DNA of 43,379 bases from Parabacteroides sp. (GTDB lineage Bacteria; Bacteroidota; Bacteroidia; Bacteroidales; Tannerellaceae), in the NCBI GenBank assembly GCA_028707405.1, contig JAQWBH010000008.1, positions 1 through 43,379 on the forward strand, read 5' to 3'. A program made the position numbers and the translations under genes. Under the pieces are notes generated by a model. That model was not told where the DNA came from. It saw only the letters and a program-made list of their open reading frames with translations, and searched no databases. Below are positions 1 through 9,064 of this stretch, one piece after another. Every line of letters begins with the position of its first letter. Within the stretch, counting starts at the first letter, position 1.

Positions 1-849
1 CAATTTGTAAGCCCCAAAGATATAATCGGGCTAAAAGTCAATCCTATAGGAGGAAAACTCCTTTCAACTTCGCATGCAGTAACTAAAGCTGTAATTAAAC
101 AACTCACAGAGGCAGGAATACCTAAAGCAAACATTATTATCTGGGACCGTAGAGGCGAAGATCTGGATAACGCAGAATTTACAGCCGAAAACTACCCGGG
201 AATAAAGATAATGAGCACTGAATATAAAGATGCAAAAGGGAATCTGGCTGATGAAAATGGAAAATTCTATAGCGAAAATGAAGTAGACAAAAATCAATAT
301 TTCTATGTTGATGTTGATGGAGTCTATGATAAAGAAACAATGCCTTATATGACAAACGGAGGTAAGAACTCGTACTTTACAAAAATTTGCACTGAAAAAG
401 TAACAAAAATCATCAACATCCCGATAATCAAAAATGCAGGAGCATCAATTACTGTTTGCATGAAAAATCTGGCTTTTGGTTCAATCACCAATACAGGACG
501 ACTGCATCAAGCCATGTGGCACGAAACGTGTGCTTATGCTTGTGCCTTTCCACCGATACGCGACAAAGTCGTCCTCAATATTGCAGACGGCTTAGTCAGT
601 AATTTTGATGGAGGTCCCGGTGCTGATCCTCAATTTATCTATCATGCAAACACACTGGTTGTAGGAACAGATGCTGTTGCAGTGGATCGCATCTGTTATG
701 ATATAGTACTTAATAAACGCATTAAAGAAGGCGTTCAACAAAAAGAGAAAGAAGGTGCACGTATATTCATGGACATTGCTCAAAAGCTAAATTTGGGAAT
801 TGCAGACAAGGCTAACATCAAACTAGAAGAGATAAATCTGAACGTATGA
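1..849 (+). CDS. DUF362 family protein (5' end outside window)
   Basis: The reading frame is open from base 1, so the N-terminus lies outside the window. The visible 282 residues read as the body of a DUF362 protein: GLKVNPIGG near the start, the HAVTKAVIKQLTEAGI helix, then INIPIIKNAGASITVCMKNLA, which fits the family core, and a late NFDGGPGADPQ segment before VGTDAVAVD. Members are linked to iron-sulfur or redox contexts, but the biochemical role is not established and I see no Cys-rich ferredoxin motif in this part. The stop codon overlaps the next start (ATGA at 846-849), so the downstream secreted protein is probably translated from the same message. An internal ATG at 211 is not the true start, because coding-quality sequence continues upstream of it. 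Confidence 0.85.
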   Translation, partial: QFVSPKDIIGLKVNPIGGKLLSTSHAVTKAVIKQLTEAGIPKANIIIWDRRGEDLDNAEFTAENYPGIKIMSTEYKDAKGNLADENGKFYSENEVDKNQYFYVDVDGVYDKETMPYMTNGGKNSYFTKICTEKVTKIINIPIIKNAGASITVCMKNLAFGSITNTGRLHQAMWHETCAYACAFPPIRDKVVLNIADGLVSNFDGGPGADPQFIYHANTLVVGTDAVAVDRICYDIVLNKRIKEGVQQKEKEGARIFMDIAQKLNLGIADKANIKLEEINLNV

Positions 850-1628
850 AGAGAAATTGGACGACACCCTTATTCCTTTCGCTGTTCCTGGCCATCGTAC
901 CCACTCTTCTTCTCGGACAGAATCCAGAAGTGAAACGCGAGAGATCCTTTACGGGCGATGGGCTTTATGGCTTTATGGATGGTGGAGCTGAACAATATCT
1001 GGAATATGGCGTTAGCAAACTTGTTACACGCGATATAGTATTCAAAGGGGAAGAATATACAATAGATATCTATGATCTGCCGACGGCAGAAGATGCTTTT
1101 GGAATCTATTCACTCCACATATTCAAGTGCATAGATAAAGACATGCAGGGCTGCATTGACTGCCTATCAACCTATCAAATGCAGGCAGTTAAGGGGAATC
1201 AATATGTTTCCATTGTATTTCCTTCAGGCACAGAAACGGCCAGAAAGAACGCAAACGAACTGATCCGATATTATGTAAAAACAGACCAGAAACATACTCT
1301 TACTCTCCCAGCAGAGCTCAAGTTAACAATGCCTTATTCACTGAAAGTAAAATATCTCCGTGGTCCCATAGCTCTTTCAGAAGCAAGCCTCACCTTATCC
1401 AAACAGTTGATTGGCGTTAAATACAGCAAAATATGGTTTATTCCTGAAAAAGAAACCAAAAGCTTTAAAGCTCTCATCTATTTGGTAGACAAGAAGGAGC
1501 TAACAAATCTGAAGGCGAAAACAAAAGAATCGAACATAATAAATGAAGGTAACAATTTCCTTTATATAAAAGGCATTGAAGCAGAAGACGACAGCCAGGA
1601 GGGAAATCATGATGGTTTTGGATTCTAA
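846..1628 (+). CDS. Secreted DUF6599-like protein
   Basis: A 260-residue protein. It has a clear signal peptide (MKRNWTTPLFLSLFLAIVPT, cleavage probably after LLLGQ). The start of the mature part contains GDGLYGFMDGGAEQYLEYGV, followed by IYDLPTAEDAFGIYS and a QAVKGNQYVSI segment, the pattern I associate with DUF6599 proteins of Bacteroidetes. No catalytic motif is recognisable. It overlaps the DUF362 gene by four bases, which suggests translational coupling and a shared task in which this partner works in the periplasm or at the outer face. A strong hairpin terminator follows 32 bases downstream. Family assignment is from remembered motif shape, so it is moderate; the coding call itself is firm. 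Confidence 0.8.
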   Translation: MKRNWTTPLFLSLFLAIVPTLLLGQNPEVKRERSFTGDGLYGFMDGGAEQYLEYGVSKLVTRDIVFKGEEYTIDIYDLPTAEDAFGIYSLHIFKCIDKDMQGCIDCLSTYQMQAVKGNQYVSIVFPSGTETARKNANELIRYYVKTDQKHTLTLPAELKLTMPYSLKVKYLRGPIALSEASLTLSKQLIGVKYSKIWFIPEKETKSFKALIYLVDKKELTNLKAKTKESNIINEGNNFLYIKGIEAEDDSQEGNHDGFGF

Positions 1629-1660
1629 AAAGCTAAATAGCCCCAAAACATATAGCACAT

Positions 1661-1710
1661 ATATACAAAAAAGAAGCGGCCTAATTAGAAGTCGCTTCTT
1701 TTTTGTATAT
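1661..1710. terminator. Bidirectional intrinsic terminator
   Basis: A perfect 18-bp inverted repeat: left arm 1661-1678 (atatacaaaaaagaagcg), right arm 1693-1710, with a 14-nt loop. The A and T tracts flanking the GC-richer core give a U-run on either strand. It lies between convergent genes (DUF6599-like ending at 1628, S46 peptidase ending at 1726), so it can stop both transcripts. Confidence 0.93.
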
Positions 1711-1725
1711 TTATTATATGAATAT

Positions 1726-3867
1726 CTACTTCACCATTTTCAGTTCATTGATCAGACGAGGACATTTACCCCATTTATCTATCATAAACAAAACATAGCG
1801 AATATCTACACCAATCGTACGCTGTAGTTCTGGCTCGAAAGCTATATCTCCACTCATAGCTTCCCAGTTTCCATCAAAAGCAAGGCCAATCAAGCGTGCA
1901 TTCTTATCGAACATCGGACTCCCGGAGTTTCCACCCGTAATATCATTATTTGAAAGGAAACAAAGTTGAAGATCACCTTTTTTATTGGCATAAGGTCCAA
2001 AATCCTTATCACGAACCAACTTCAAAATATCCGGTTGAACATAAAATTCATCGTTATCAGGGTCTTCTTTTTGAAGAATTCCTCGTTGCGTTGTAAAATA
2101 ATCATACCATGCTGCGTCATAAGGATGATAGCCGCCAATAGAGCCATAACTAAGCCGCATCGTAAAATTAGCATCTGAAGAGAGTGCCTTTTCAGGATGC
2201 ATTTCTTTCAAAGCAGCAAAATACAAACGTTCCCCTTTCTCGATTTCATATTGGAAATCGCTAATATTTTGTTGTAAATCAAAAAGCGAGATAAGAACAG
2301 ACAGACTTAATTCTGCTGCCGGATCCTTCTTAAGTTTTGCATACTCCTTCGGGTCACGAAGCATCTTTTCGACCTTATCTAAAGATAAAATAGACGTTTT
2401 CTTAAATAAATCGGCTGCATATTTGTCATAATCACCTTTGTACTTTTTATCAATTTTCTGATAAACTTCCGGCAAAAACTCAGGCGAAATATGTTGTTTT
2501 GCCACTTTCATCATGGCTGCCAAAACAGACTGGTCTAAAGTTGCATCATAATCTTTAAAGAACGGTTTCAAATTATCTTCAATGAATTCATCAATTTCTT
2601 TGGGAGTGGAACCTTTTACATCCACACCCTGTATCATACGAGCCAAATGGATGATCTCTGCTCCATTAGCAAATGTTTCAGCCAAATAGGTAATGTTCTT
2701 GCGGTATTCATTTGAAGATGTATACCCCTTCTTTAACAAGTCCAATACTTCTCCATACTTTGCCTTCCGCTCAGGCGTCTGTTCAACCCACTTCGCAAAA
2801 GCAGCTTCTTCCGCTTCTTTACGAGCTACGACATCCAAATTAATCAACCCTTTATTCATTCCAATAGAGTTTTTCCAATAGTTTGAACTTCCCTGATATT
2901 TAGATGCATATTTTATACGTGTAGCTTCATCAGCATCCATAGCCTTTTTCCAGATGGCCTGCTTTATTCCCCTAACTTCAATCCGAGGTTTGTTGCTGTC
3001 TTCCATCCGCTGTTTAACTCCCCAAGAACTTAAATAGCGTTCTGTACTTCCCGGAAAGCCCAAAGTCATCACAAAGTCTCCAGATTCATAACCTTGCATA
3101 GAAATCTCAACGACATACTTTGGCTTATAAGGCTTATTATCTTTACTGTAACTTGCCGGTTTATTATCGGCATTGGCATACACACGAAAAACCGAAAAAT
3201 CACCGGTTTGACGTGGCCACATCCAGTTATCTGTATCTCCTCCGAATTTTCCTATAGAACTTGGTGGAGCAAAAACCATTCGAACATCTCTATAGACGTC
3301 ATATACAACCAAAAAATATTTATTATTATTATAGAACGGAATAACATCAGCTGCCTGAAATTCATTATTACCTATCGAATCGGCTATAACCTGACCTAAA
3401 GAATCTGCCATAACTAAACGCGTGCGTTCGTCTTTTATGGTGTCAATAACAGCATTAATCCGGGCACTGACATCAACTGTCTCGCGAAGATAACGAACAC
3501 TCAGCCCTGGGACCGGCAATTCTTCATCTTTATTCTGAGTGATAAAACCATCTTTCAGATAATCATGTTCAACACTACTTAACTGCTGAATAGAACCATA
3601 TCCGCAGTGATGATTAGTAAAAATAAGACCTTCATTGGAAACTGTAACCCCTGTACACCCCCCACCGAAAATGACTACAGCATTAGCAACACAAGGATCA
3701 GTCTCACTATATAATTTATCATAGGACGGGACAAATCCCAGCTCCTTCATTCTTGCCAAATTTTGCTGATTCAATTCTTTCAGCACCCACATGCCTTCAT
3801 CAGCAAAGACTTGGCCAGAAGCGATTAAAAGCAGTAAGACTGCCCACAATTTTCTCATTACACTCAT
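1726..3867 (-). CDS. S46 family dipeptidyl-peptidase, DPP7 type
   Basis: A 713-residue exported serine exopeptidase that removes dipeptides from the N-termini of oligopeptides in the periplasm. The signal peptide is MRKLWAVLLLLIASGQVFA; the start may be the fourth codon (3858) rather than 3867. The chymotrypsin-like elements are present: TNHHCGYG (catalytic His near residue 87), the FGGDTDNWMWPR segment and TGGNSGSP with catalytic Ser648. The residue 18 positions after that Ser is Gly666 (LAFDGNWEAM). In the family an Arg there gives DPP11 (Asp/Glu at P1) and a Gly gives DPP7 (hydrophobic P1), so hydrophobic specificity is inferred. Length matches DPP7 (about 712). It starts 7 nt after the DUF389 gene and probably shares its promoter. 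Confidence 0.95.
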   Translation of the reverse strand: MSVMRKLWAVLLLLIASGQVFADEGMWVLKELNQQNLARMKELGFVPSYDKLYSETDPCVANAVVIFGGGCTGVTVSNEGLIFTNHHCGYGSIQQLSSVEHDYLKDGFITQNKDEELPVPGLSVRYLRETVDVSARINAVIDTIKDERTRLVMADSLGQVIADSIGNNEFQAADVIPFYNNNKYFLVVYDVYRDVRMVFAPPSSIGKFGGDTDNWMWPRQTGDFSVFRVYANADNKPASYSKDNKPYKPKYVVEISMQGYESGDFVMTLGFPGSTERYLSSWGVKQRMEDSNKPRIEVRGIKQAIWKKAMDADEATRIKYASKYQGSSNYWKNSIGMNKGLINLDVVARKEAEEAAFAKWVEQTPERKAKYGEVLDLLKKGYTSSNEYRKNITYLAETFANGAEIIHLARMIQGVDVKGSTPKEIDEFIEDNLKPFFKDYDATLDQSVLAAMMKVAKQHISPEFLPEVYQKIDKKYKGDYDKYAADLFKKTSILSLDKVEKMLRDPKEYAKLKKDPAAELSLSVLISLFDLQQNISDFQYEIEKGERLYFAALKEMHPEKALSSDANFTMRLSYGSIGGYHPYDAAWYDYFTTQRGILQKEDPDNDEFYVQPDILKLVRDKDFGPYANKKGDLQLCFLSNNDITGGNSGSPMFDKNARLIGLAFDGNWEAMSGDIAFEPELQRTIGVDIRYVLFMIDKWGKCPRLINELKMVK

Positions 3868-3874
3868 TCTATTT

Positions 3875-5230
3875 TTATTCTATTATTAGTTTTATATTCT
3901 TTGCATTCATCCGTGCCGCAAGCCAATTTTGCATTTTTTGCTGCTCGGCTGCACGTATCTTAGTTACACTCTTTATATACACTAAAAGTACAGAGTCCGT
4001 TTGCGTTGTAGCCGTATTTATCAGATAAGTACGCGAACAGGAAACCTGATCTACACCAGGAAACAATACCTTTAATTCAGGAACCAATTTCGATGTCATC
4101 TGATCATTGCTGTGATACCAGTTCAAATTGTGCTTCAAAGAATCAATCAGCAACGACTGCTGCCTAAGAATCTCTTCACTGTTATGATACAAATCCTGAA
4201 TCAATAAACTCTTCAGCTGATTAATGTCCGTCGCTTGATTAAAGCCTTGCTGAACTAATAAAGAGACCTCCTTTAATCCATAACTGGGAAGTTTGGATTT
4301 TGCGCGAGCAATCATTTGATCAGGTACTACATCTCCAATTAAAATCACTTTCAACTCCTTCAAATTATGAGTAGTTGTTACCTTCTTACTTAATACTTGT
4401 GTGTTAGGAAAATTCAATTCTTCAGCAACAAATGTACGCACACGCTCATTAAAATAACTTGTCCTAATCAAATTATAACTTAAGAAAAGACTAGGCACTA
4501 TGGTAAAAAAAACAATCACTCCCACATAACGCGTTACTTTCTTTTCTGCTTTTTTATCTAGAAAAACCTTTTTCGGATATTTCAATACTCTAACCACCAA
4601 ATAAGTAGACAAACTGATAAAAACCGTATTTATAAAGAAAAGATAAAAAGCTCCGAAGAAATAATACAAATTTCCGGTTGCCAAACCAAATCCGGCAGTA
4701 CATAGAGGAGGCATCAATGCTGTTGCTATAGCAACCCCTGGAATAACATTTCCTTTGCTCTTGGTTGAACTGGCCACAATACCCGCCAAACCACCAAAAA
4801 AAGCAATAAGTACATCATATAATGTAGGCTGAGTACGAGCAAGAAGTTCACTTTGAGCTTCGCTGATAGGAGTGATTAAAAAAAAGACAGTCGATGTAAT
4901 CACACTTAAAAGAACTGCCATAATAAAATTACGAAATGCCCGCTTTATTAATTCAAAATCAGAGATTCCCAATCCTAAACCGAAACCCATTATCGGTCCC
5001 ATCAATGGTGAAATCAACATTGCACCGATGATAACAGCTGTTGAATTAATGTTTAATCCTAAAGAAGCGACAAATGTGGCAAAGATAAGTACCCATAGAT
5101 TAGTACCCTTAAACTCAACCCCCTTCTTGATAAATTCGATTGTTTCAAGTTCATCCTCTTTATCTTGGCGCACATCAAAATTGCGAATAAAAAAGTCTTT
5201 GATGGCTCTTTGCAATATTCCTTTCTCCAT
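3875..5230 (-). CDS. DUF389 family membrane protein (TIGR00341-like)
   Basis: A 451-residue inner-membrane protein. Several hydrophobic segments begin with NLWVLIFATFVASLGLNINS. They contain the DUF389 hallmark stretch TAVIIGAMLISPLMGPIMGFG, followed by GLAGIVASSTKSKGNVIPGVAIATALMPPL. The C-terminal 180 residues are soluble, with a predicted periplasmic alpha/beta part (VILIGDVVPDQMI) and a helical stretch. Transport function is unproven. I choose the ATG at 5230 because a TAnnTTTG promoter (5303-5310) lies inside the longer possible frame that opens at 5341, and because family members begin close to the helical IEFIKKGVEFKG region. It is followed by the S46 peptidase after a 7-nt gap. Confidence 0.9.
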   Translation of the reverse strand: MEKGILQRAIKDFFIRNFDVRQDKEDELETIEFIKKGVEFKGTNLWVLIFATFVASLGLNINSTAVIIGAMLISPLMGPIMGFGLGLGISDFELIKRAFRNFIMAVLLSVITSTVFFLITPISEAQSELLARTQPTLYDVLIAFFGGLAGIVASSTKSKGNVIPGVAIATALMPPLCTAGFGLATGNLYYFFGAFYLFFINTVFISLSTYLVVRVLKYPKKVFLDKKAEKKVTRYVGVIVFFTIVPSLFLSYNLIRTSYFNERVRTFVAEELNFPNTQVLSKKVTTTHNLKELKVILIGDVVPDQMIARAKSKLPSYGLKEVSLLVQQGFNQATDINQLKSLLIQDLYHNSEEILRQQSLLIDSLKHNLNWYHSNDQMTSKLVPELKVLFPGVDQVSCSRTYLINTATTQTDSVLLVYIKSVTKIRAAEQQKMQNWLAARMNAKNIKLIIE

Positions 5231-5302
5231 AACTTTTTCGTTTGAAAACTGCCGTTTATACCTGGATACATTGATTTTTACCTTTACAAGTGCAAACGAA
5301 CG

Positions 5303-5310
5303 CAAAGATA
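5303..5310 (-). promoter_or_regulatory. Bacteroidetes -7 box TATCTTTG for the DUF389/S46 operon
   Basis: TATCTTTG on the minus strand matches the TAnnTTTG consensus of the Bacteroidetes housekeeping sigma factor. Transcription would begin near 5296, leaving about 65 nt of leader before the ATG at 5230. No clear -33 TTTG was found. Confidence 0.55.
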
Positions 5311-5370
5311 TGAAGAAAAACAGAATGAGTAATATTTGCAAGGCTATAGGTTAAAATAAATAACTATTTT

Positions 5371-5385
5371 TGATTATATTAATCA
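5371..5385. promoter_or_regulatory. Candidate operator dyad upstream of the sensor kinase
   Basis: TGATTATATTAATCA is a perfect dyad with 6-bp arms around a 3-bp centre. It lies directly between the -33-like TTTTG (5368-5372) and the -7 box (5395-5402) of the downstream gene, where a bound protein would block the promoter. The AT-rich composition makes chance occurrence possible. Confidence 0.35.
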
Positions 5386-5394
5386 TAAAAAATA

Positions 5395-5402
5395 TACCTT
5401 TG
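5395..5402 (+). promoter_or_regulatory. Bacteroidetes promoter TACCTTTG for the sensor kinase
   Basis: TACCTTTG fits TAnnTTTG. A TTTTG about 22 nt upstream can serve as the -33 element. Transcription near 5409 leaves about 29 nt before the ATG at 5438. Confidence 0.6.
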
Positions 5403-5437
5403 TATGACATACGTTATGACATAATAGAAAAGAAAGA

Positions 5438-7537
5438 ATGCAAAAATGTAAGAATGGGGGAATTGAAGTATGTGGAATTATACTAATAATGTTACCATTG
5501 TTAGTGAATCATATTACAGCCTCTACCATTGTTGCATCTTCAGAAAAAAAATCACTTCAAAACACTTTATTATTCGCTATAACACCAAAGCAAAAACTTG
5601 AAGCCCTTACAAATCTGATGGATTTTACCCATCAACAAGAACAAAGGACCTACGCAGAACATCTATATCAGGAAGCGCTTAAAGAGAATAATAATTATTA
5701 TAAAGAGGCGGCTTTAACTGAATTACTTCGCTACTATGTCAACAACGACATTAAAGATACAGCTGCTATTTATTTAAAAGAAGCCAAAAAGGTATTACCC
5801 AAAAAAGCGGCTGACTTTCTTTGTACATACATGAAAACAATCATGGATGTCAGAGTCGTTTTTTATACACATGGTAAAAAAAGAGAAAAACTCATCAAAT
5901 ATTATAAGCTAAAAGAAGAAACCGAGCCTAATTTAACAGTATTAGACAAAATGTCAATCAATTATGTGCTGGCTATGAGTTTCACACAACGAATTGATCC
6001 TGGTAATGAAACCGCCTGGAATAGCCAAATCTGCTATCACTTTAAAAAAATAATTAAGTTATCAGATAATATTCCTCTCCGTTATTCCTATCAATTCCGT
6101 TTGAACCCTCTCAATATGCTTGCCTTGTATTCTTTGACAAGGAAAGAACAAGTAAATTATGCTTTTATCTATTTAGATATGCAAAAAAAGTATTTGTCGA
6201 CAAACGAAATGAAAAAGAGACCATATGTATCAAAAAGACATTTACTTAATGCATACTCACTCCTATCGATTGCAGTTGAAGAACTCGGTAAAAATACAGC
6301 AAGCCAATACTTCCGAGAATATAAAAAACTAATGAAAAAATATCCGCAAGATGACCCAGTAGGTGAATATAATCTCTACTTCACCTCTTGCAATTATTAT
6401 ATGAAGATTAAGGATTTCAGGAAAGCAACCAATTACTGTGATTCCATTATTCATTATCTTAAATATGGCCCTCTAAACTCTACACTATCCGATAATGTAA
6501 TACAGATTCTCAAAGATAAAACAAACTGTTTGGACAGTCTTCATGACTATAGAGGAGCTTATGAAACCTATAAACAATATGTTTCTCTGCTTGACTCTGC
6601 CAGAGTAAAAGACATGCAAAGTAAAGTCAATGACTTAGAAATAAAGAAACAAGTAGATCAGATTGTAATTGAAAAGAAAGCACTGGAACTAGACTTGCAA
6701 AAGAGTCACACCACGCTTTATCTGCTTATGACACTATTTATATTATCTATTGCAGCCGCTATCTATGTTTTTTTTAAATTAGGAAAAATCCAATTACTAT
6801 ACAAAAATCTACATAAGACAAATAATCTGCTCAAGATAACTCAAAAAAAAGCAGAAGAAAGCGAACAGATGAAAAACTCATTTATCAAAAACATGTGCCA
6901 TGAAGTAAGAACACCTCTCAATGCAATCAACGGCTTTGCAGAACTGATTTCAGACGAAAAGACAAGTCCTGAAGAAAAAAAAGAATTCAGTAAAATCATC
7001 TTTGCAAACTGCAATGACATCACATCAATGATGAACAATATACTAGTCATTTCCGAAATTGATAACAGCCAGAGTATGTTTGACATGGCTCCTATTCATT
7101 TGGATGTAATCTGTCAATATGAGATGATGAACTTAAAAAAACTCAAAGCAAAGGCAAATATATTGTATTCCATAGAAGGAGATAAGAATAATGACCTCGT
7201 CTTTTCAGCGCAAAACCAGCTTTCTGTGATTATAGCCAATTTACTGGATAACGCCAATAAATTTACTGAGTCCGGTGAAATAATTCTGGCATATAAACAT
7301 GATGATACTGGAAAACGAATGAATATCAGTATTTCTGACACTGGCTGTGGAATACCTGCTGACAAAAGTGAATGGATATTCAAACGTTTCACCAAGAATA
7401 ATGAATTCATCCCCGGATCTGGTCTTGGTTTATATATGTGTAAGCAAATTGCCTTACATTTAAGGGGAAGTCTTATTTTAGACACAGTCTACGAGGATGG
7501 TGCACGCTTTATCCTTTCATTACCCTTACCAGAATAA
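5438..7537 (+). CDS. Orphan membrane sensor histidine kinase with helical-repeat sensor region
   Basis: A 699-residue protein. An N-terminal hydrophobic stretch (about residues 8-30) acts as signal or anchor. Residues 35-415 are helical and tetratricopeptide-like, without a classical sensor fold that I can name. A single transmembrane helix follows near 426-449 and then a coiled segment. The dimerisation/phosphoacceptor domain has FIKNMCHEVRTPLN with His488. The ATPase domain has the N-box NLLDNANKF, the G1 box SDTGCGIP and the G2 box GSGLGLYMCKQI. No receiver domain and no neighbouring response regulator are present, so its partner is elsewhere. It is convergent with the flippase gene, with only 17 bp between the stops. 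All catalytic boxes are intact. Confidence 0.93.
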   Translation: MQKCKNGGIEVCGIILIMLPLLVNHITASTIVASSEKKSLQNTLLFAITPKQKLEALTNLMDFTHQQEQRTYAEHLYQEALKENNNYYKEAALTELLRYYVNNDIKDTAAIYLKEAKKVLPKKAADFLCTYMKTIMDVRVVFYTHGKKREKLIKYYKLKEETEPNLTVLDKMSINYVLAMSFTQRIDPGNETAWNSQICYHFKKIIKLSDNIPLRYSYQFRLNPLNMLALYSLTRKEQVNYAFIYLDMQKKYLSTNEMKKRPYVSKRHLLNAYSLLSIAVEELGKNTASQYFREYKKLMKKYPQDDPVGEYNLYFTSCNYYMKIKDFRKATNYCDSIIHYLKYGPLNSTLSDNVIQILKDKTNCLDSLHDYRGAYETYKQYVSLLDSARVKDMQSKVNDLEIKKQVDQIVIEKKALELDLQKSHTTLYLLMTLFILSIAAAIYVFFKLGKIQLLYKNLHKTNNLLKITQKKAEESEQMKNSFIKNMCHEVRTPLNAINGFAELISDEKTSPEEKKEFSKIIFANCNDITSMMNNILVISEIDNSQSMFDMAPIHLDVICQYEMMNLKKLKAKANILYSIEGDKNNDLVFSAQNQLSVIIANLLDNANKFTESGEIILAYKHDDTGKRMNISISDTGCGIPADKSEWIFKRFTKNNEFIPGSGLGLYMCKQIALHLRGSLILDTVYEDGARFILSLPLPE

Positions 7538-7554
7538 TAATAAAAAACATCACC

Positions 7555-9057
7555 TCACTTTCTAAAAAAACGCCCAACATAAGGCAATTCTTTTAATGGC
7601 ATATCTTTCTTAACAATAATACTCAAGAAAAGAACAAGCAATACTGTACGATAAGTCAGTCTCAACGCTATGGAACTAATATGAGGAATTGTTCCTGCCG
7701 CATAAAATATAACCGCAAGAATACCATAAAATACAGCCGATTTGATATCATACTGTATCGGATAATATTTCTGCCCGATAACATACGAGAGGATCATCAT
7801 CAACAAGTTACTGGTAAAAGAGGCCCAAGCACAAGCCATATATCCGTAAATCGGCGCAAAAACCACGATGATTAGGACGGTGACTACACATCCAATAGTT
7901 GAAAAATAAGCTCCCCATTTGGTCTGGTCAATGAGTTTATACCAAAAAGAAAGATTAAAATATATACCAAAAAAGAACTCTCCCAGCATCACAATAGGCA
8001 CGACACGAAGCCCTGGATAATACTCGCTAGCCACAAAATGCTTCAGAATATCCAAATAGTAAATAACGCTAATAAAGATGACTAGTGAGAAGATAATGAA
8101 ATATTTCATCGCCTCAGAATAAGCTCTAGTATTGTCGCCCTCACTCTTGTTTTTGGCAAATATAAACGGTTCATAAGCATAACGAAAAGCTTGTATAAAC
8201 ATCACCATCACAACAGCCACTTTAAAACAAGCTCCATAAATACCTAATTGTGTATTTGCTTCCAGTTTATCTTCAAACAGAAATGGAAAGAGAATCTTAT
8301 CGGCTGTTTGATTGAAAATTCCAGCAATGCCTAATATTAATATAGGGAATGAATACTTTAGCATCTGCTTCAATAACGAAAAACAAGCCTTTTGGCGAAA
8401 ACCAGGAAGCATGTCTGGCACTAACAAAAGAAAGGTCACCAATGAAGTAATAACATTAGCAATAAAAATATAGCCCACTTGATAATGCGGTTTATAAAAC
8501 CAACTAATAGTATTAGGCATTTTTTCAGCAATAATCGGACAAATAATCAAAAAGAAAATGACCAATATGATATTGAGAAAAATATTCAACAGCTTCAGGC
8601 CTGCAAAACGCAATGCCTTCCTTTGAAAGCGAAGAAATGCAAACGGAATGCAACAAAACGCATCTACGGCAACAATTCCTGCCATCATTCCAACAAACTC
8701 TGGATGAGCCTCATACCCTAAAGAATGACTTACAGGTATCAGTGAACTGAATATAATCAGCATGAAAAAAATTGAAGTAGCACCAATACTCAGCATTGTT
8801 GTTGAATAAACCCTCATCGGCTCATGAATCTCCTTCTTATTCATGAAACGAAAAAAGCCTGTCTCCATACCATAAGTAAGAATCACCATCAACAAAGCGG
8901 TCCATGCATACAAATTAGTAACAATACCAAAATCACTTTCCGACTCCAACACTCTAGTATACATCGGGACAAGCATCCAGTTCAAAAATTTTCCTATGAT
9001 GCTACTCAACCCGTATATTGCCGTCTCACCAGCGAGACGCTTCATTCCTCCTGCCAT
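7555..9057 (-). CDS. Polysaccharide/O-antigen flippase (Wzx/MATE-like)
   Basis: A 500-residue polytopic membrane protein with about 14 hydrophobic segments. It begins RLAGETAIYGLSSIIGKFLN, the characteristic opening of PST-type flippases, followed by LVPMYTRVL. Such proteins move undecaprenyl-linked oligosaccharides across the inner membrane. No glycosyltransferases lie nearby, so the substrate is unknown; it may serve a general surface glycan. I prefer the ATG at 9057, just after the ruvB stop (TGA, 9065-9067). A TTG at 9072 in the same frame would add five residues and overlap ruvB by eight bases. Close spacing means co-transcription with ruvB. Confidence 0.9.
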   Translation of the reverse strand: MAGGMKRLAGETAIYGLSSIIGKFLNWMLVPMYTRVLESESDFGIVTNLYAWTALLMVILTYGMETGFFRFMNKKEIHEPMRVYSTTMLSIGATSIFFMLIIFSSLIPVSHSLGYEAHPEFVGMMAGIVAVDAFCCIPFAFLRFQRKALRFAGLKLLNIFLNIILVIFFLIICPIIAEKMPNTISWFYKPHYQVGYIFIANVITSLVTFLLLVPDMLPGFRQKACFSLLKQMLKYSFPILILGIAGIFNQTADKILFPFLFEDKLEANTQLGIYGACFKVAVVMVMFIQAFRYAYEPFIFAKNKSEGDNTRAYSEAMKYFIIFSLVIFISVIYYLDILKHFVASEYYPGLRVVPIVMLGEFFFGIYFNLSFWYKLIDQTKWGAYFSTIGCVVTVLIIVVFAPIYGYMACAWASFTSNLLMMILSYVIGQKYYPIQYDIKSAVFYGILAVIFYAAGTIPHISSIALRLTYRTVLLVLFLSIIVKKDMPLKELPYVGRFFRK

Positions 9058-9064
9058 ACTTTTT

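Noticed and set aside
5230-5341. N-terminal extension of the DUF389 protein starting MQILLILFFF
   Set aside because: The extension would overlie the likely promoter and is not part of the family's usual start.
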